Positions 42,201 through 48,776 of a DNA stretch of 64,000 nt are shown piece after piece. How positions within the stretch are numbered: the first letter of the stretch is position 1; the number at the start of each line of letters is the position of its first letter. Source of the DNA: Epiperipatus broadwayi (taxonomy: Eukaryota > Onychophora > Udeonychophora > Euonychophora > Peripatidae). The notes below the pieces were generated by a model. The model was given only the letters and a program-made list of their open reading frames with translations, had not been told where the DNA came from and searched no databases. A program made the position numbers and the translations under genes. The stretch covers positions 3,808,853-3,872,852 of the forward strand of contig JAQFVV010000021.1 of the NCBI GenBank assembly GCA_028023455.1, read 5' to 3'.

Positions 42201-45200
42201 CATTTTTATAAAAGAGGTAAAGGACAATTGATAAGGCATAATGAAGATACTGTAATGTTGAGCTTGTTATATAATGTGTCAATATTTAGAAGGATTATAC
42301 TATGCTACTTATTAAACCACTAAACATCACCTGATCAAATCTAGGTGCAGTTCATTCAGATCCAAGGCTCTTCACTGATGAAAGCCACAAGCTAGAAACT
42401 AGTCTGGGGGTATTTAATGAGCAGCCATTACATAGAGATTTTATGCACAAATCTTCCTGCATCCATTGATTACTCCGGTTTGCACCGAGTGGCACTACTG
42501 TATGGAGAGTTTTGCCTCTGTGTATGCTATTTATTATTAGGGAAACATTGTTTTTGGAAAAAAATATTAGATTTGAAGATTGTTGAATCTAATTAATTAC
42601 TACACAATAGCTTTGTCCATTGTATTTCTAAATAGTTAAGAGAATTAGGACCATTTAAAAATTTCTGAAAAATTAACATTGTCTTTCTGTGTCTCAAATA
42701 GTTGAACTACTATGAAACTAATTTGTTGAAATAATCTTCTAAGTATGATTAGAATTTTCTGATAATTGAGTAAAAAAAAAAAAAGTATCCGATTGGTTTT
42801 TGAGAAATTAAGAATAGTTTTTTTCCAAGAAGCTCTAGAAAAAATATTAGTCTCTCATAATAATCTGTTATATGGATATTTTAGTTTATAGTAAAACTCT
42901 GAAAGGGCATATGATCAAGGGGTGTTAAATCATGCATATGATCAGTGTTAAATAAGATTTGTGATCAGGGCATACTAAATCATGCATGTGATAAGTGTTA
43001 AATCATGCATGTAATCATGGTGTATTAAATCGTGCATGTCATAAATGTTAAATCGTGCATATGATCAGAGGGTGTTAAATAATGCACATGATCAGGGAGT
43101 GTTAAATCATAAATATGGTAAGAGTGTTTAAATTATGCATGTGATCAGACTGTTTAATCATGCCGTTTCAGACAGAGTATTAAATGAAATTGGAATAATC
43201 AACAAAGCCGTAAAACTTCCATGCTAAATTTTTACGCAGAAAGTGAGTTTCTTAGGGCATATTGTAGGTAAGGAGAAGAAACCTTAACATGATAACTTAA
43301 AAATTATTCAAGAGTTTAAGGTACTAAAAACTGGTTCAGTGACTTGTAAAATTATTATGTTTATTCACAAATATGAGTGAAACCAACAAGCCCTTGACAA
43401 TCTCACGAGCAAGGGATGCAATTTATTTAGGATGATGAATATGAAGATGCATTGGTGTAACTTGAACAGATTTTTTAAAACCATATGATTCATCCAGATA
43501 CTCTACGGTAAAGGTGTTTAGCAGTTAAATGTTTGAGAATTGTAGGTTTCTGGAGTTGAACTGTAATGCTTGAAAAATCTGACCCTGAACCTTTGGAACA
43601 TATGAAGAGACTCAAAAGATCAAGAAATGATTTACCATTATTCGTATAACTATCCTAATGATTGTTTATTCAAGTTTAAGAATTATTCTATGCACATTGA
43701 ATTGGGGGGGGTGCTCTTTATATAAAAGCAATGCATGTTATCATTTTTAAGCATTATCAATCCTCTGCAGGAAGGTTTTCCCCAAGATATCCAGTTTCTT
43801 TGAGATCTAGCCTCTCTCTTCACAATACACCAGAAAATCTTTTACAGTCTTTTAGGATCTTATTTACAACTTCAACTATCCATCTACTGTCATTTATTCC
43901 AGCAATTATGTCCAGACCAGCTCCATTTAAGTCTTAATTTTTTCAGTGATGTCACTGATACTTTTTGTTCTCTTTCCTGTTTATCTTATTTTTTGATCTC
44001 TTCATTACTCCTAACATATTTCTCCATACTTAGTCGAGTAGTCTGAATTGGTATTCTGTTAAGTGTCCAGATTTCAGATCCATAAGTAAGAACTGGTAAA
44101 ACAAATCTATTAAAAACCTTACTTTTCAGATAGATAGGCGTATTCGCTTTTAATACCATTTCTACCAAAAGCTCCAGATCCAAGTTTAATTCTGCAATTA
44201 ATTTCATCTGTCATGTTTCCATCTGCATTAATAATCTGACTAGTGTAAATATGGAAACTAAAATATAAAATGAAATTGTGTTTGCCTTAATAGCAACAAT
44301 AATTCATTCTATTTGCTCAGAGGTATCTATTATAAGCCCAAATAATGTGGTCATTAGGTGACAGTACTTTATTTATATCTCTAGACTAATTTCTGGCCAT
44401 TGGTCTTCTTTAGTGAAGAGTGTTGCATTTGCACGTGCATATCTGCAACCTTTATTTTTTATATATTACTCAAGCTTAAAGTTTTGAAGTCAAACTTTCT
44501 TATAATTATATAAACTTGTTATTAGGCTAGCTATTATATATTTTAGACTCAAATTTTATGCTAACTGTATGATCTTTAATGTGGAAAGACGTGATGCTTC
44601 TTTGGTACCTTTATTCAGTTTTATTTAAAATTAATAGATGAAAGAAATGAAAAATGATTAGTGATAATCGTTACTGTATTTATCTGAAGTGGATGGTGTC
44701 AAAGCTGTGAGTGAAGTGAATTACATTTGTAAATCAAAGTGTAATAATTTATTATTGATAAATAATACTTTTCTAATAATTGACATATATATTTATATGA
44801 AAGATGGTAACTTGGGCTAACTGATGAGTTTTGGTTCAGCATAAAATACATCTTGGAAATCATTTGTCTTTTATTGTATCTTTATTTGTATGATTTTAAA
44901 AAGATGTGTGGAAGTGTGGAGAATATTTAATATATTTATAAAAATATGAATTATAATTTTTTTGTTTTTTCTTAGGCCGCAAAAAGAATTATTGTGGTTC
45001 CAGGTAAGTTACCAATACAGTTTCATTTTTAAATATTTTGTGTATAAACATATATACTAACAAATAATTAATCAAAAAGTTTAAATTATGCAAAAAATAA
45101 ATTTTGGCTAGAATGTAGCTCAAATCTGTTATTTTCAATTGCTCGGTCTTTATGCACTATTTTATGAATCTCTGAAGCATTATTTGTAAAAAGAATTACA

Positions 45201-48094
45201 TCATCTGCTTATTAATATTTAAATAAAATCATGGGAACATATCATGAGGATGAGTTATATTGTCATGGTCTTCAAACCAGTATTTTTATATTAAATGCTA
45301 TATATGAATTGAAGAAATATTATCTTGGAACAGGGTTGTCTAAAAACAAACGCACTACGTCTCTCAAAATGTTCTAACAAACCGCAATTATGATATGGTT
45401 GTTTAATTCATGGAAATTTCATTTTCTTGTTTTACATCAAGGATGGTTTATTTTCACTGGTCATCAGTCAGAAGCTAATTTTTAGTATTTGCGATAAGTG
45501 TGAGTAATATGCCTTTAAATTATCTATTACACTCATGTCAATACTGTCTGAAGGTTTGTGATGATGGTATATTATTAGATGTGATATGTTGGACTATTTC
45601 CATCATCTATGAGTGAATGTTTAATGTATAGGAAATTTTAAGCTTTATTTAAACTTTCCAGTAATAACACACAAATACACAACCCAGGTTAGTAATTACA
45701 CAACGTTCCGAGTAGTATTCTCCACTCTTCTTCAGGTGTTGCTGGCCTATATGCACAGTGACAATATTTGCTTAGAAGTTGAATTCACACCTTTAGATTC
45801 TTGAAATATCGAATTTAAGGCAAACGCTCTAATCAAGCTTTTGCCTTTGACAGAGTAGCTCAGTTGGTTAGAGCGTTTGCCTTAAATTCAATATTCAAAA
45901 ATCTAAAAGTGCGAGTTCAACTTCTAAGCAAATATTGTCACTGTGCATATAGGCCAGCAACACTTGAAGAAGAGTGGAGAATACTACTACTCAAAATGTT
46001 GTGTAATTACTAACCTGTTTTGTGTATTATTACTAACAAGTTGTTTGTATTTGGAAAGTTTAAAATTTTCTATACATTCAACATTCACTCATAGATGATG
46101 AAAATAGTCCAATATTATCACATCTAATGTCATACTGCTTTTGTATTATAGTGTGGCTTTGAAATGGCAGCTTGGCCATAAATATTTCTGCTTGTGAAGC
46201 TTATGATTGATCGCTTTGGTAAGTACTGGAGAGTTCAGGAAGGTGTTGACTTCTGCAGCGATTGGTTTCATTTTTAATCCTTCATAACCGTTTCTTAACT
46301 CCTATCCACAATGTGAATTTTTGCCACGATTCTAGTGTTTTCTTCAGAGGCAAAACTCTCCAAGTGCAAGCCATAATGGAAGCAGGAAGGTTTGTGCATA
46401 AAATCCCTATCTAGTGCCTACTCATCCAATATCGCCAGACTAATTTCTAGCTTGTGACTTTCATCAGTGAAGAGTCTTGGATCTGAGAGCACTAGACCTT
46501 AATGAGTGGTGCTACTGTATCAAGAATTTTGCCTCTGTGAAAAACAGCCTGTGTAAGCATAAAAAATAGTGATTAAGGCAATAAACATCACATGACCACC
46601 ACTTCTTATGCTTGCTTATAACTGATTTAAAACAGGCAAAAACTCACTATACGTATTGCCACACACAGCAAGGCTCCTCACTGACGAAGGCCACAAGCCA
46701 GAAACTAGTCTGGGGATATTGGATGAGTAGGCACTAGATGGGGATTTTATGCCCAAGCCTTCTGGCATCCATTGATTACTCTAGCTTGCTGTGTGTGGCA
46801 ATACGTATAGTGAGTTTTGCCTGTTTTAAAATAGTGATTATGTGTGTTTTCTTATAATTCATAGTTTTAAATATCAATTATTTGATCACCCTTAAGTTCA
46901 GCCCTGATATTTTTTAATTCCTGTATAATAATTTTTTTTAAAAAATCGTTTAGCATTCTTCGAATATATTTTGTGCGAATAAAGATCTGTTATTATGTGG
47001 AAGCTATTTTTATACTAGGAATATTGGATATGATGATCTCCAGGTCATAGTTGGCATTCAATAAATAAGTTTTGGTTTAAGTAATCAAATGGAAGATAGT
47101 ACATTATACAATGGCTTTTTTCTTATTGCCAACACTAAAATTCAGGGACATTCTGGTTCACTTACAGTATAACTTCAGTCACCAATGATTCCTTGCCTGT
47201 GACTAATATCATAATCCAAAATGTTAAATAGTAAAACTTGCCATAATGGTTTTCGAATGTGAAATACAACAGATATTTTTGTTATTTTGTCCATTATTGG
47301 CTTCACTAGTTAATGCACTTATATATCAATTTCATCATTAAACGATTGTTCTGGATGATTTGGAACTGTGACGGATTGGCGGAGGCTGCAATGAAGCTCA
47401 AATCTGTTACTTCTGCTGCTCGATCTTTGTGTACATTTTCATACAATTCCTCACAGTATTGCCATTATAATTTTTCTTTTGATCTTGATAATACATGACT
47501 TTTACTAGAACAATAATTTTTCATACTCCTTCATTTCTCTCTTCACAACTATTTTGTTTTGCAGACTTTTTCATATAATTTAATAAAGTTATTCTTTTTT
47601 TTAGTTTATTCACAATTGTAATGTTCCATGTTATATTAATATTGCTTTTTTTAATAATCTAATAAGAGAATTGTGATCTGATCTCTATTGATAAACCTCT
47701 TACTCAGATATTTTGCTTCCTTTATTATAAAATTTATTTCGCTTATTGTAGATTTAGTTAAGATATATTTTATTTGGAACGCTTGCATATTTATAATTTT
47801 TGCTACGCTTTACTGTAAAAGATTATTAATGTAAACTTTTACGTAAATATTTTGTTAGCCGGTGGAATAACTGAAGAGAATCTTCACACAGTTCTTCTAG
47901 GTACAGGAGTTCAGGAATTTCACTCTTCTGCCCGCAGCGCTGTCGACTCTCTTATGTCTTATAGGAATGTCCGTGTAATCATGGGATCTTCATATGCTCC
48001 AAATGAATTCCAGTGGAAAATATCTAATATGCAAAGAGTTAGAAATATGATTGATATTGCTAGAGATACTTGGAATAAGAAACAACGAATTTAG
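15184..48094 (+). CDS. CUTC: CUTC, copper homeostasis protein cutC homolog (8 coding exons)
   Basis: The coding join is 15184-15235, 19726-19785, 24750-24918, 25004-25044, 37004-37039, 39489-39622, 44976-45003 and 47859-48094, which is 756 nt or 251 residues. Every boundary is GT/AG and all phases agree. The protein is a single CutC-type TIM barrel. It shows the family signatures MEVCVDT at the N-terminus, EGGTTPS, IRPRGGDFLY, PLPITFHRAFDM, GCERVLTSG and EFHSSAR. The human protein is about 273 residues, so the barrel is complete and only a short N-terminal extension is absent. The ATG at 15184 has an in-frame TAG at 15175-15177, which supports this start unless an upstream coding exon exists. 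CutC proteins are linked to copper handling, but their biochemical role is debated. One oddity is that the usual GGGIT reads AGGIT because the split codon at the last junction is G/CC. The introns are large (up to 12 kb) and full of transposons. Confidence 0.94.
16128..16470. mobile_element. F1 fold-back element, internally deleted
   Basis: The left end TTCACATGATCACC and the arm hallmarks are present on both sides of a shortened centre. The plus motif at 16309-16356 has CTGGTGA instead of CTGATGA. No convincing target duplication was found. Confidence 0.55.
16475..17000 (-). pseudogene. Fossil LINE reverse transcriptase fragment
   Basis: Reading leftward, the minus strand gives a motif B relic (VKQRYVY near 16770) and then RYDDDYAVFADSKGDL and FGLAINIKKTQV. 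These correspond to RT motifs C (YADD-like) and D. Frames are broken. It lies in CUTC intron 1 between two F1 copies. Confidence 0.65.
17045..17975. mobile_element. F1 fold-back element, near full length, 9-bp target-site duplication
   Basis: CTTGAGATA is at 17036-17044 and 17976-17984. The element starts TTAAAACAGGCAAAACTC and ends CATGTGATGTTTATTGGC, the mirror orientation of the 8.8-kb copy. It contains a head-to-tail junction near 17450 and motifs at about 17158-17205 (minus) and 17755-17804 (plus). The latter has an 8-bp duplication of GAAACTAG. Confidence 0.75.
17985..18870. other. No gene recognised
   Basis: AT-rich intron sequence of CUTC with short unsupported open frames. Confidence 0.5.
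18875..19480 (+). pseudogene. RTE LINE 3' fragment
   Basis: The broken frame contains NYKYLGQIINTDG, EINHRIKL and YILPVLIYGSE, matching the C-terminal part of the RTE copy at 59.8-61.7 kb. It ends GGATCGATAATGG. Several stops and a frameshift show it is dead. It sits just upstream of CUTC exon 2. Confidence 0.8.
19726..19785 (+). CDS. CUTC: CUTC exon 2
   Basis: The acceptor is the AG at 19724-19725 and the donor GTAAG follows 19785. It encodes ASRLELCANMVEGGTTPSL, the conserved second strand and loop of the barrel. It enters and leaves in phase 1. Confidence 0.93.
20083..20187. mobile_element. Minimal F1 remnant, 11-bp target-site duplication
   Basis: TACAAAAACTT occurs exactly at 20072-20082 and 20188-20198. 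Between them is only the end sequence of F1 arms (TTCACATGATTACC, then GGTGGCACTACTGTATG). The hammerhead-like part is deleted. Confidence 0.65.
20347..20528. repeat. Perfect 91-bp tandem duplication
   Basis: 20347-20437 is repeated exactly at 20438-20528. The absence of visible differences suggests a recent event. Confidence 0.9.
20998..21120 (+). repeat. Possible tRNA-derived SINE head
   Basis: TGGTGGTAGTGCATC resembles an A box and GGTTTGAATC a B box about 40 bp further on. The 3' end is unclear. Confidence 0.35.
21130..22300. other. No gene; possible hammerhead-like relic near 21950-22000 (minus)
   Basis: On the minus strand TCTCTGAAGAAG is followed by GCCGAAAC and TGTC, the core order of a hammerhead. 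Stem I and stem II pair poorly. No coding homology was seen; the 137-residue frame at 22029-22442 is unsupported. Confidence 0.3.
22330..22640 (+). repeat. F2 dispersed repeat with hammerhead-like motif
   Basis: This shares GAAGCCTGTCCATTAAAG, GGACCAAC and TTTATCTTTTCGACATAT-like blocks with 50890-51190. The match covers about 280 bp. It ends in a GAGTGGAGAGTGGTGG stretch that aligns with the tRNA-like tail of the 51-kb copy. Confidence 0.6.
22491..22534 (+). ncRNA. Hammerhead-like motif of family F2
   Basis: Stem I is ACCAA (22491-22495) against TTGGT (22530-22534). The core CTGATGA is at 22496-22502. Stem II is TGC/GCA with a U-U mismatch next to the core. GAAA is at 22518-22521. Stem III is AT(A)/(T)AT, and the triplet ATA ends at 22529. 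Confidence 0.45.
23536..23991. mobile_element. F1 fold-back element, internally deleted
   Basis: The left arm (minus) and right arm (plus) flank a shortened centre. Possible 10-bp duplication ATAARGCATC at 23534-23543 and 23992-24001, with one difference. The minus motif at about 23697-23738 keeps CTGATGA, AGC/GCT and GAAA. Confidence 0.55.
24002..24749. other. CUTC intron 2 end, nothing recognised
   Basis: AT-rich with poly-A and poly-T runs. No repeat family was recognised. Confidence 0.5.
24750..24918 (+). CDS. CUTC: CUTC exon 3
   Basis: This is the longest internal exon (169 nt). It holds the family hallmark IRPRGGDFLY and the helix that follows it. The acceptor AG is at 24748-24749 and the donor GTACG is at 24919. 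It leaves in phase 2, splitting an AG/C serine codon. Confidence 0.94.
25004..25044 (+). CDS. CUTC: CUTC exon 4
   Basis: This 41-nt exon encodes DGRIDVANTRQLI. It is separated from exon 3 by an 85-nt intron, the only short intron of the gene. The donor is GTAAGT at 25045. Confidence 0.92.
25045..26600. other. CUTC intron 4, first part, no gene recognised
   Basis: AT-rich. A hairpin lies near 26125-26182, where CTTGTAAAGAACA pairs with TGTTCTTTACAAG. Minus open frames here lack homology. Confidence 0.45.
26610..27050 (+). pseudogene. hAT-like/ZBED-type transposase N-terminal remnant
   Basis: Frames read across breaks give CLISGKSISTNNELNIKRH, then a KLENLKRS helix, SENSVKS, FIKDCFLTAMELIC and KKKFENRSMS. 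This order matches the N-terminus of hAT-derived proteins of the ZBED/FAM200/GTF2IRD2 kind: a BED-type zinc finger, a linker, then the conserved helix with the cysteine-proline-like element. The second zinc ligand cysteine appears lost. A 20-bp repeat at 26711-26764 interrupts the finger. The dimerisation and catalytic parts are not visible. Confidence 0.6.
27335..27620 (-). pseudogene. RTE LINE 3' fragment
   Basis: The + strand begins CATCATCGTTGTCAACC and continues with ATTATCAATCCACTACAGG, the complement of the RTE 3' end seen at 59.82 kb. It covers about 290 bp of the C-terminal coding region and is 5' truncated. Confidence 0.75.
28293..28342. repeat. Perfect 24-bp hairpin with 2-nt loop
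   Basis: 28293-28316 is the exact complement of 28319-28342 with TT between. No function is evident. Confidence 0.85.
28340..29230 (+). pseudogene. Fossil non-LTR retrotransposon RT
   Basis: Broken frames give MTDAELNRAISKFEK (like the LINE motif before GKAPG), IPDKW-like sequence near 28507, a motif B relic near 28950 (FGLKQ) with FLKELEIEV after it, and an LFVDNMG relic of the FADD motif near 29075. Stops are frequent. Confidence 0.5.
29686..32303 (-). mobile_element. Penelope-like retroelement insertion with 15-bp target-site duplication
   Basis: ATGCATATATGTACA occurs exactly at 29671-29685 and 32304-32318. The outer ends are inverted copies of a TTCTACACGAATAAAG-containing sequence (29687-29740 and about 32215-32270). 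The right end also folds: 32164-32195 is the exact complement of 32252-32283. Penelope-like elements are known for such complex terminal repeats. The coding part lies on the minus strand between. Confidence 0.85.
29860..32080 (-). pseudogene. Penelope-like RT with C-terminal GIY-YIG endonuclease (decayed)
   Basis: One broken reading runs leftward from an ATG at 32080. The N-terminal part (32080-31502) is variable. The RT fingers region follows at about 31477-31200 (KDKGNRFVLMDG). RT motif A (DGYMASLDVCELYGSV) is near 31030. Motif B (AMGLAVSGIVCSLYI) is near 30820. Motif C is near 30725, where the expected YVDD reads YVDK. The IEFENDGILKYLDV and KPL motifs are near 30640-30550. The connector (LAYVPSISKKLK) leads to a GIY-YIG domain near 30110-30020 (CNAIYYGEMKVNVLTRLQQH) and a tail to about 29860. 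In-frame stops occur at 31504 and 31264 and near 30893, with at least three frameshifts. The copy is dead. Confidence 0.88.
32690..33520. other. CUTC intron 4, no gene recognised
   Basis: AT-rich noncoding sequence. Confidence 0.5.
33535..33780. mobile_element. F1 fold-back element, core deleted
   Basis: Left arm starts ACATCACATGATCACC; the right arm ends GAGAGTTTTGCCTCTGTG. The deletion removes the hammerhead-like motif after CCCTAGACTAATTT. GTTGGTTG on both sides may be the target duplication. Confidence 0.55.
33790..36290. other. CUTC intron 4, no gene recognised
   Basis: Mostly AT-rich. A less AT-rich patch at 34870-35100 contains CTGAGGA and GAAAT but does not fold into a hammerhead (no stem I). 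A possible old F1 relative lies near 33865-33910 (GAGTAATCAATGC). Confidence 0.4.
36300..36850 (-). mobile_element. Diverged F1 element
   Basis: Homologous blocks include CCAGACTAGTTTCTAGCTTAGG, the GTATAGTTGTACAAGTCTGA region and CCAATAAGTCATCACATG with a head-to-tail unit junction near 36645-36675. It then continues to AATCATTTGATGTTT. Older than the other copies. Confidence 0.5.
37004..37039 (+). CDS. CUTC: CUTC exon 5 (36-nt microexon)
   Basis: It encodes IARPLPITFHR, matching the conserved PLPVTFHR of the family. The acceptor TAG ends at 37003 and the donor GTAAG begins at 37040. It follows a 12-kb intron that hosts the Penelope-like element and many other repeats. Confidence 0.92.
37735..38230 (-). 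mobile_element. Diverged F1 element
   Basis: The order GTAATCAATAGATGG, GGCTAGTGTCTAGCTTATGG, TTAGATC and a unit junction near 38090-38130 matches F1 in minus orientation. The motif is decayed. It lies between CUTC exons 5 and 6. Confidence 0.5.
38321..38622 (-). mobile_element. F1 element, internally deleted, 14-bp target-site duplication
   Basis: TAGTATTAGTYGAT is at 38307-38320 and 38623-38636 with one difference. The element starts AAACAGGCAAAACTTTCC and ends GATCATGTGATGTT. The minus hammerhead-like motif at about 38432-38475 has the GGC/GTC version of stem II. Confidence 0.7.
38640..39488. other. CUTC intron 5, no gene recognised
   Basis: AT-rich, with a TA microsatellite near 39464-39480 just before the exon 6 acceptor. 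Confidence 0.5.
39489..39622 (+). CDS. CUTC: CUTC exon 6
   Basis: It encodes 45 residues starting AFDMTCDYRASLEDV and including GCERVLTSG. The acceptor AG is at 39487-39488 and the donor GTATT at 39623. It leaves in phase 0. Confidence 0.94.
39623..40825. other. CUTC intron 6, first part
   Basis: AT-rich noncoding sequence; nothing recognised. Confidence 0.5.
40828..41515. repeat. Three-copy local repeat, two direct and one inverted
   Basis: A block of about 200 bp containing GAAAAGATAGAATGAT, ATCTTTTAGCTCTG and TTTTTTGATGTAG is at 40828-41030 and 41136-41340. Its inverted copy is at about 41360-41515. Confidence 0.7.
41555..41625 (-). ncRNA. Hammerhead-like relic (family F6)
   Basis: On the minus strand ACCACA precedes CTGAGGA. 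A GC/GC mini-stem, GAAA and TCGGTC follow, then TGGGGT. Stem I pairs five of six. This family is distinct from F1 outside the core. Confidence 0.35.
42020..42090 (+). ncRNA. Hammerhead-like relic (family F5)
   Basis: CTCATGA is followed by a five-pair hairpin (GGCTG/CAGTC), GAAAC and CGTTAGCGAAAT. Core position G5 is changed to C and stem I is short, so this is at best an inactive relic. Confidence 0.3.
42315..42532. mobile_element. F1 element, internally deleted, 14-bp target-site duplication
   Basis: TATGCTAYTTATTA is at 42301-42314 and 42533-42546 with one difference. The left arm is cut to its first 25 bp, so only the plus motif remains. Confidence 0.65.
42369..42410 (+). ncRNA. Hammerhead-like motif in F1
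   Basis: Stem I TCTTCA/TGGGGG pairs at all six positions using G-U wobbles. Core CTGATGA at 42375-42381, stem II AGC/GCT, GAAA, AC/GT and GTC ending at 42404. Confidence 0.45.
42905..43165. repeat. Degenerate minisatellite, about 32-bp unit
   Basis: Around eight imperfect units share TGTTAAATCATGCATATGATCAG-like sequence: TTAAATCATGCAT and ATGATCAG recur throughout. Confidence 0.8.
43170..43738. other. No gene recognised
   Basis: Less AT-rich than its surroundings in part, perhaps an old element. No motif was identified. A seven-G run lies near 43704. Confidence 0.4.
43740..44250 (-). pseudogene. RTE LINE 3' fragment
   Basis: The minus frame contains LVLKANTPIYLKSKVFNRF-like sequence followed by VLPVLTYGSEIWTLN, matching the RTE C-terminal region. 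The 3' end AAGCATTATCAATCC lies at about 43748 (read on the + strand). Confidence 0.75.
44817..44856 (+). ncRNA. Hammerhead-like motif of family F2
   Basis: Stem I is CTAA against TTGG (one G-U). Core CTGATGA at 44821-44827. Stem II is degenerate. The GAAA position reads AAAA. Stem III is AT/AT, and the triplet ATC ends at 44852. It is inactive as read, but helps define the family. Confidence 0.4.
44976..45003 (+). CDS. CUTC: CUTC exon 7 (28-nt microexon)
   Basis: It encodes AAKRIIVVP, the strand just before the glycine-rich loop. The acceptor CTTAG ends at 44975 and the donor GTAAG begins at 45004. It is short but needed for frame and for homology. Confidence 0.9.
45548..46127. repeat. Head-to-head inverted pair of F3 tRNA-derived SINEs
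   Basis: The left copy is on the minus strand and the right copy on the plus strand. They meet near 45835-45850 and form about 280-bp arms. The plus copy has the A box TAGCTCAGTTGGTTAGAG and B-box-like GAGTTCAAC. Both end in a GATGAAAATAGTCCAATA-like 3' sequence. A possible 10-bp duplication TGTCA(A)TACTG flanks the pair (45536-45546 and 46128-46137). Confidence 0.75.
45698..45739 (-). ncRNA. Hammerhead-like motif inside the F3 SINE
   Basis: On the minus strand: stem I ACAC/GTGT, core CTGAAGA (45735-45729), and a six-pair stem II GAGTGG/CTACTC with an extra unpaired A. Then comes GGAAC where GAAAC is expected, and the triplet GTT before the cleavage site. The A-to-G core change predicts an inactive copy. 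Confidence 0.4.
46576..46827. mobile_element. F1 element (inner, nested), perfect 13-bp target-site duplication
   Basis: AAAATAGTGATTA is at 46563-46575 and 46828-46840. The left arm is short, and the right arm carries an intact-looking plus motif. It sits inside the 46345-46843 copy, giving relative ages. Confidence 0.75.
46675..46716 (+). ncRNA. Hammerhead-like motif in F1, GGC/GCC stem II type
   Basis: Stem I TCCTCA/TGGGGA (one G-U). Core CTGACGA at 46681-46687. Stem II GGC/GCC (46689-46691 with 46697-46699). GAAA, AC/GT and GTC ending at 46710. Compared with the AGC/GCT copies, both sides of stem II changed together. Confidence 0.5.
46860..47858. other. CUTC intron 7, last part, no gene recognised
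   Basis: AT-rich noncoding sequence; nothing recognised. Confidence 0.5.
47859..48094 (+). CDS. CUTC: CUTC exon 8 (terminal coding exon)
   Basis: It encodes GGITEENLHTVLLGTG, EFHSSARSAVDS and the C-terminal helix ending KKQRI, then TAG at 48092-48094. The acceptor AG is at 47857-47858. Confidence 0.94.
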
Positions 48095-48776
48095 ATTAAG
48101 CCCATTTTTTTTTAATAAAAAAAATATTAAATAGGTTTATTAACGCCTTACTAATGTTCCTTAAAATCTTTGTGATCATGTTACAACTGTGATTTTTTTT
48201 TGTTGTTGTTGTTTTTGTATTCCAAAAATCCATCTTTTGTACATGGTTCTAAATATACAGGGTAAAAGCAATCATTTTGTGTAAATTTATGTTAAATTTT
48301 ATGTGACTAGGATAAACATATCTACAAATAATAGCAATTTAGATCAGATTTACAGTAGCCACTTTGATGTCCATATGGCAATGTGCGAATGAGTTTATAT
48401 ATATAAACTGTTACTAATGTAAATAAGATTGAACATATAAATCTTTTATTGTGGTAAATTTAACTTTGGGATTTAACAAAATACGATATAAAATTGTATT
48501 TAATTTTTTTTAAAACTATTTTAAAATGACCAATTTTAACGTCAATCATGAAGTGTCGTTGTGTAATATTGGATTTTTAAAAAAAAATCATGTTTGTAAT
48601 GCATAAAAGGCTTGTGAAATATTTTTTATTTAATGTAAATTTTGTCATATTTTAAATGAATGGACCATAATACATTGTTTGAAAAGTTTAAATTGTATAT
48701 ATTTTGTATTGTAACTCCTTTTGTTAAATTACCTGTGACATGAATAAAATATTCATTTAATATTTTGTCTTCATAC
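48095..48776 (+). other. CUTC: Probable CUTC 3' untranslated region
   Basis: This is AT-rich noncoding sequence after the CUTC stop. An AATAAA at 48743-48748 is a plausible polyadenylation signal, which would give an untranslated region of about 670 nt. An earlier AATAAA near 48112 is also possible. Confidence 0.45.

Larger units (their letters stand above)
46345..46843. mobile_element. F1 element (outer), 10-bp target-site duplication
   Basis: GTGTTTTCTT is at 46335-46344 and 46844-46853. The right end is split by a second F1 copy: GCATAAAAAATAGTGATTA continues after the insertion as TGTGTG. Confidence 0.65.

Noticed and set aside
42905-43165. CRISPR-like array of regularly spaced repeats
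   Set aside because: The units are contiguous and degenerate with no unique spacers, and the genome is eukaryotic. It is a minisatellite.
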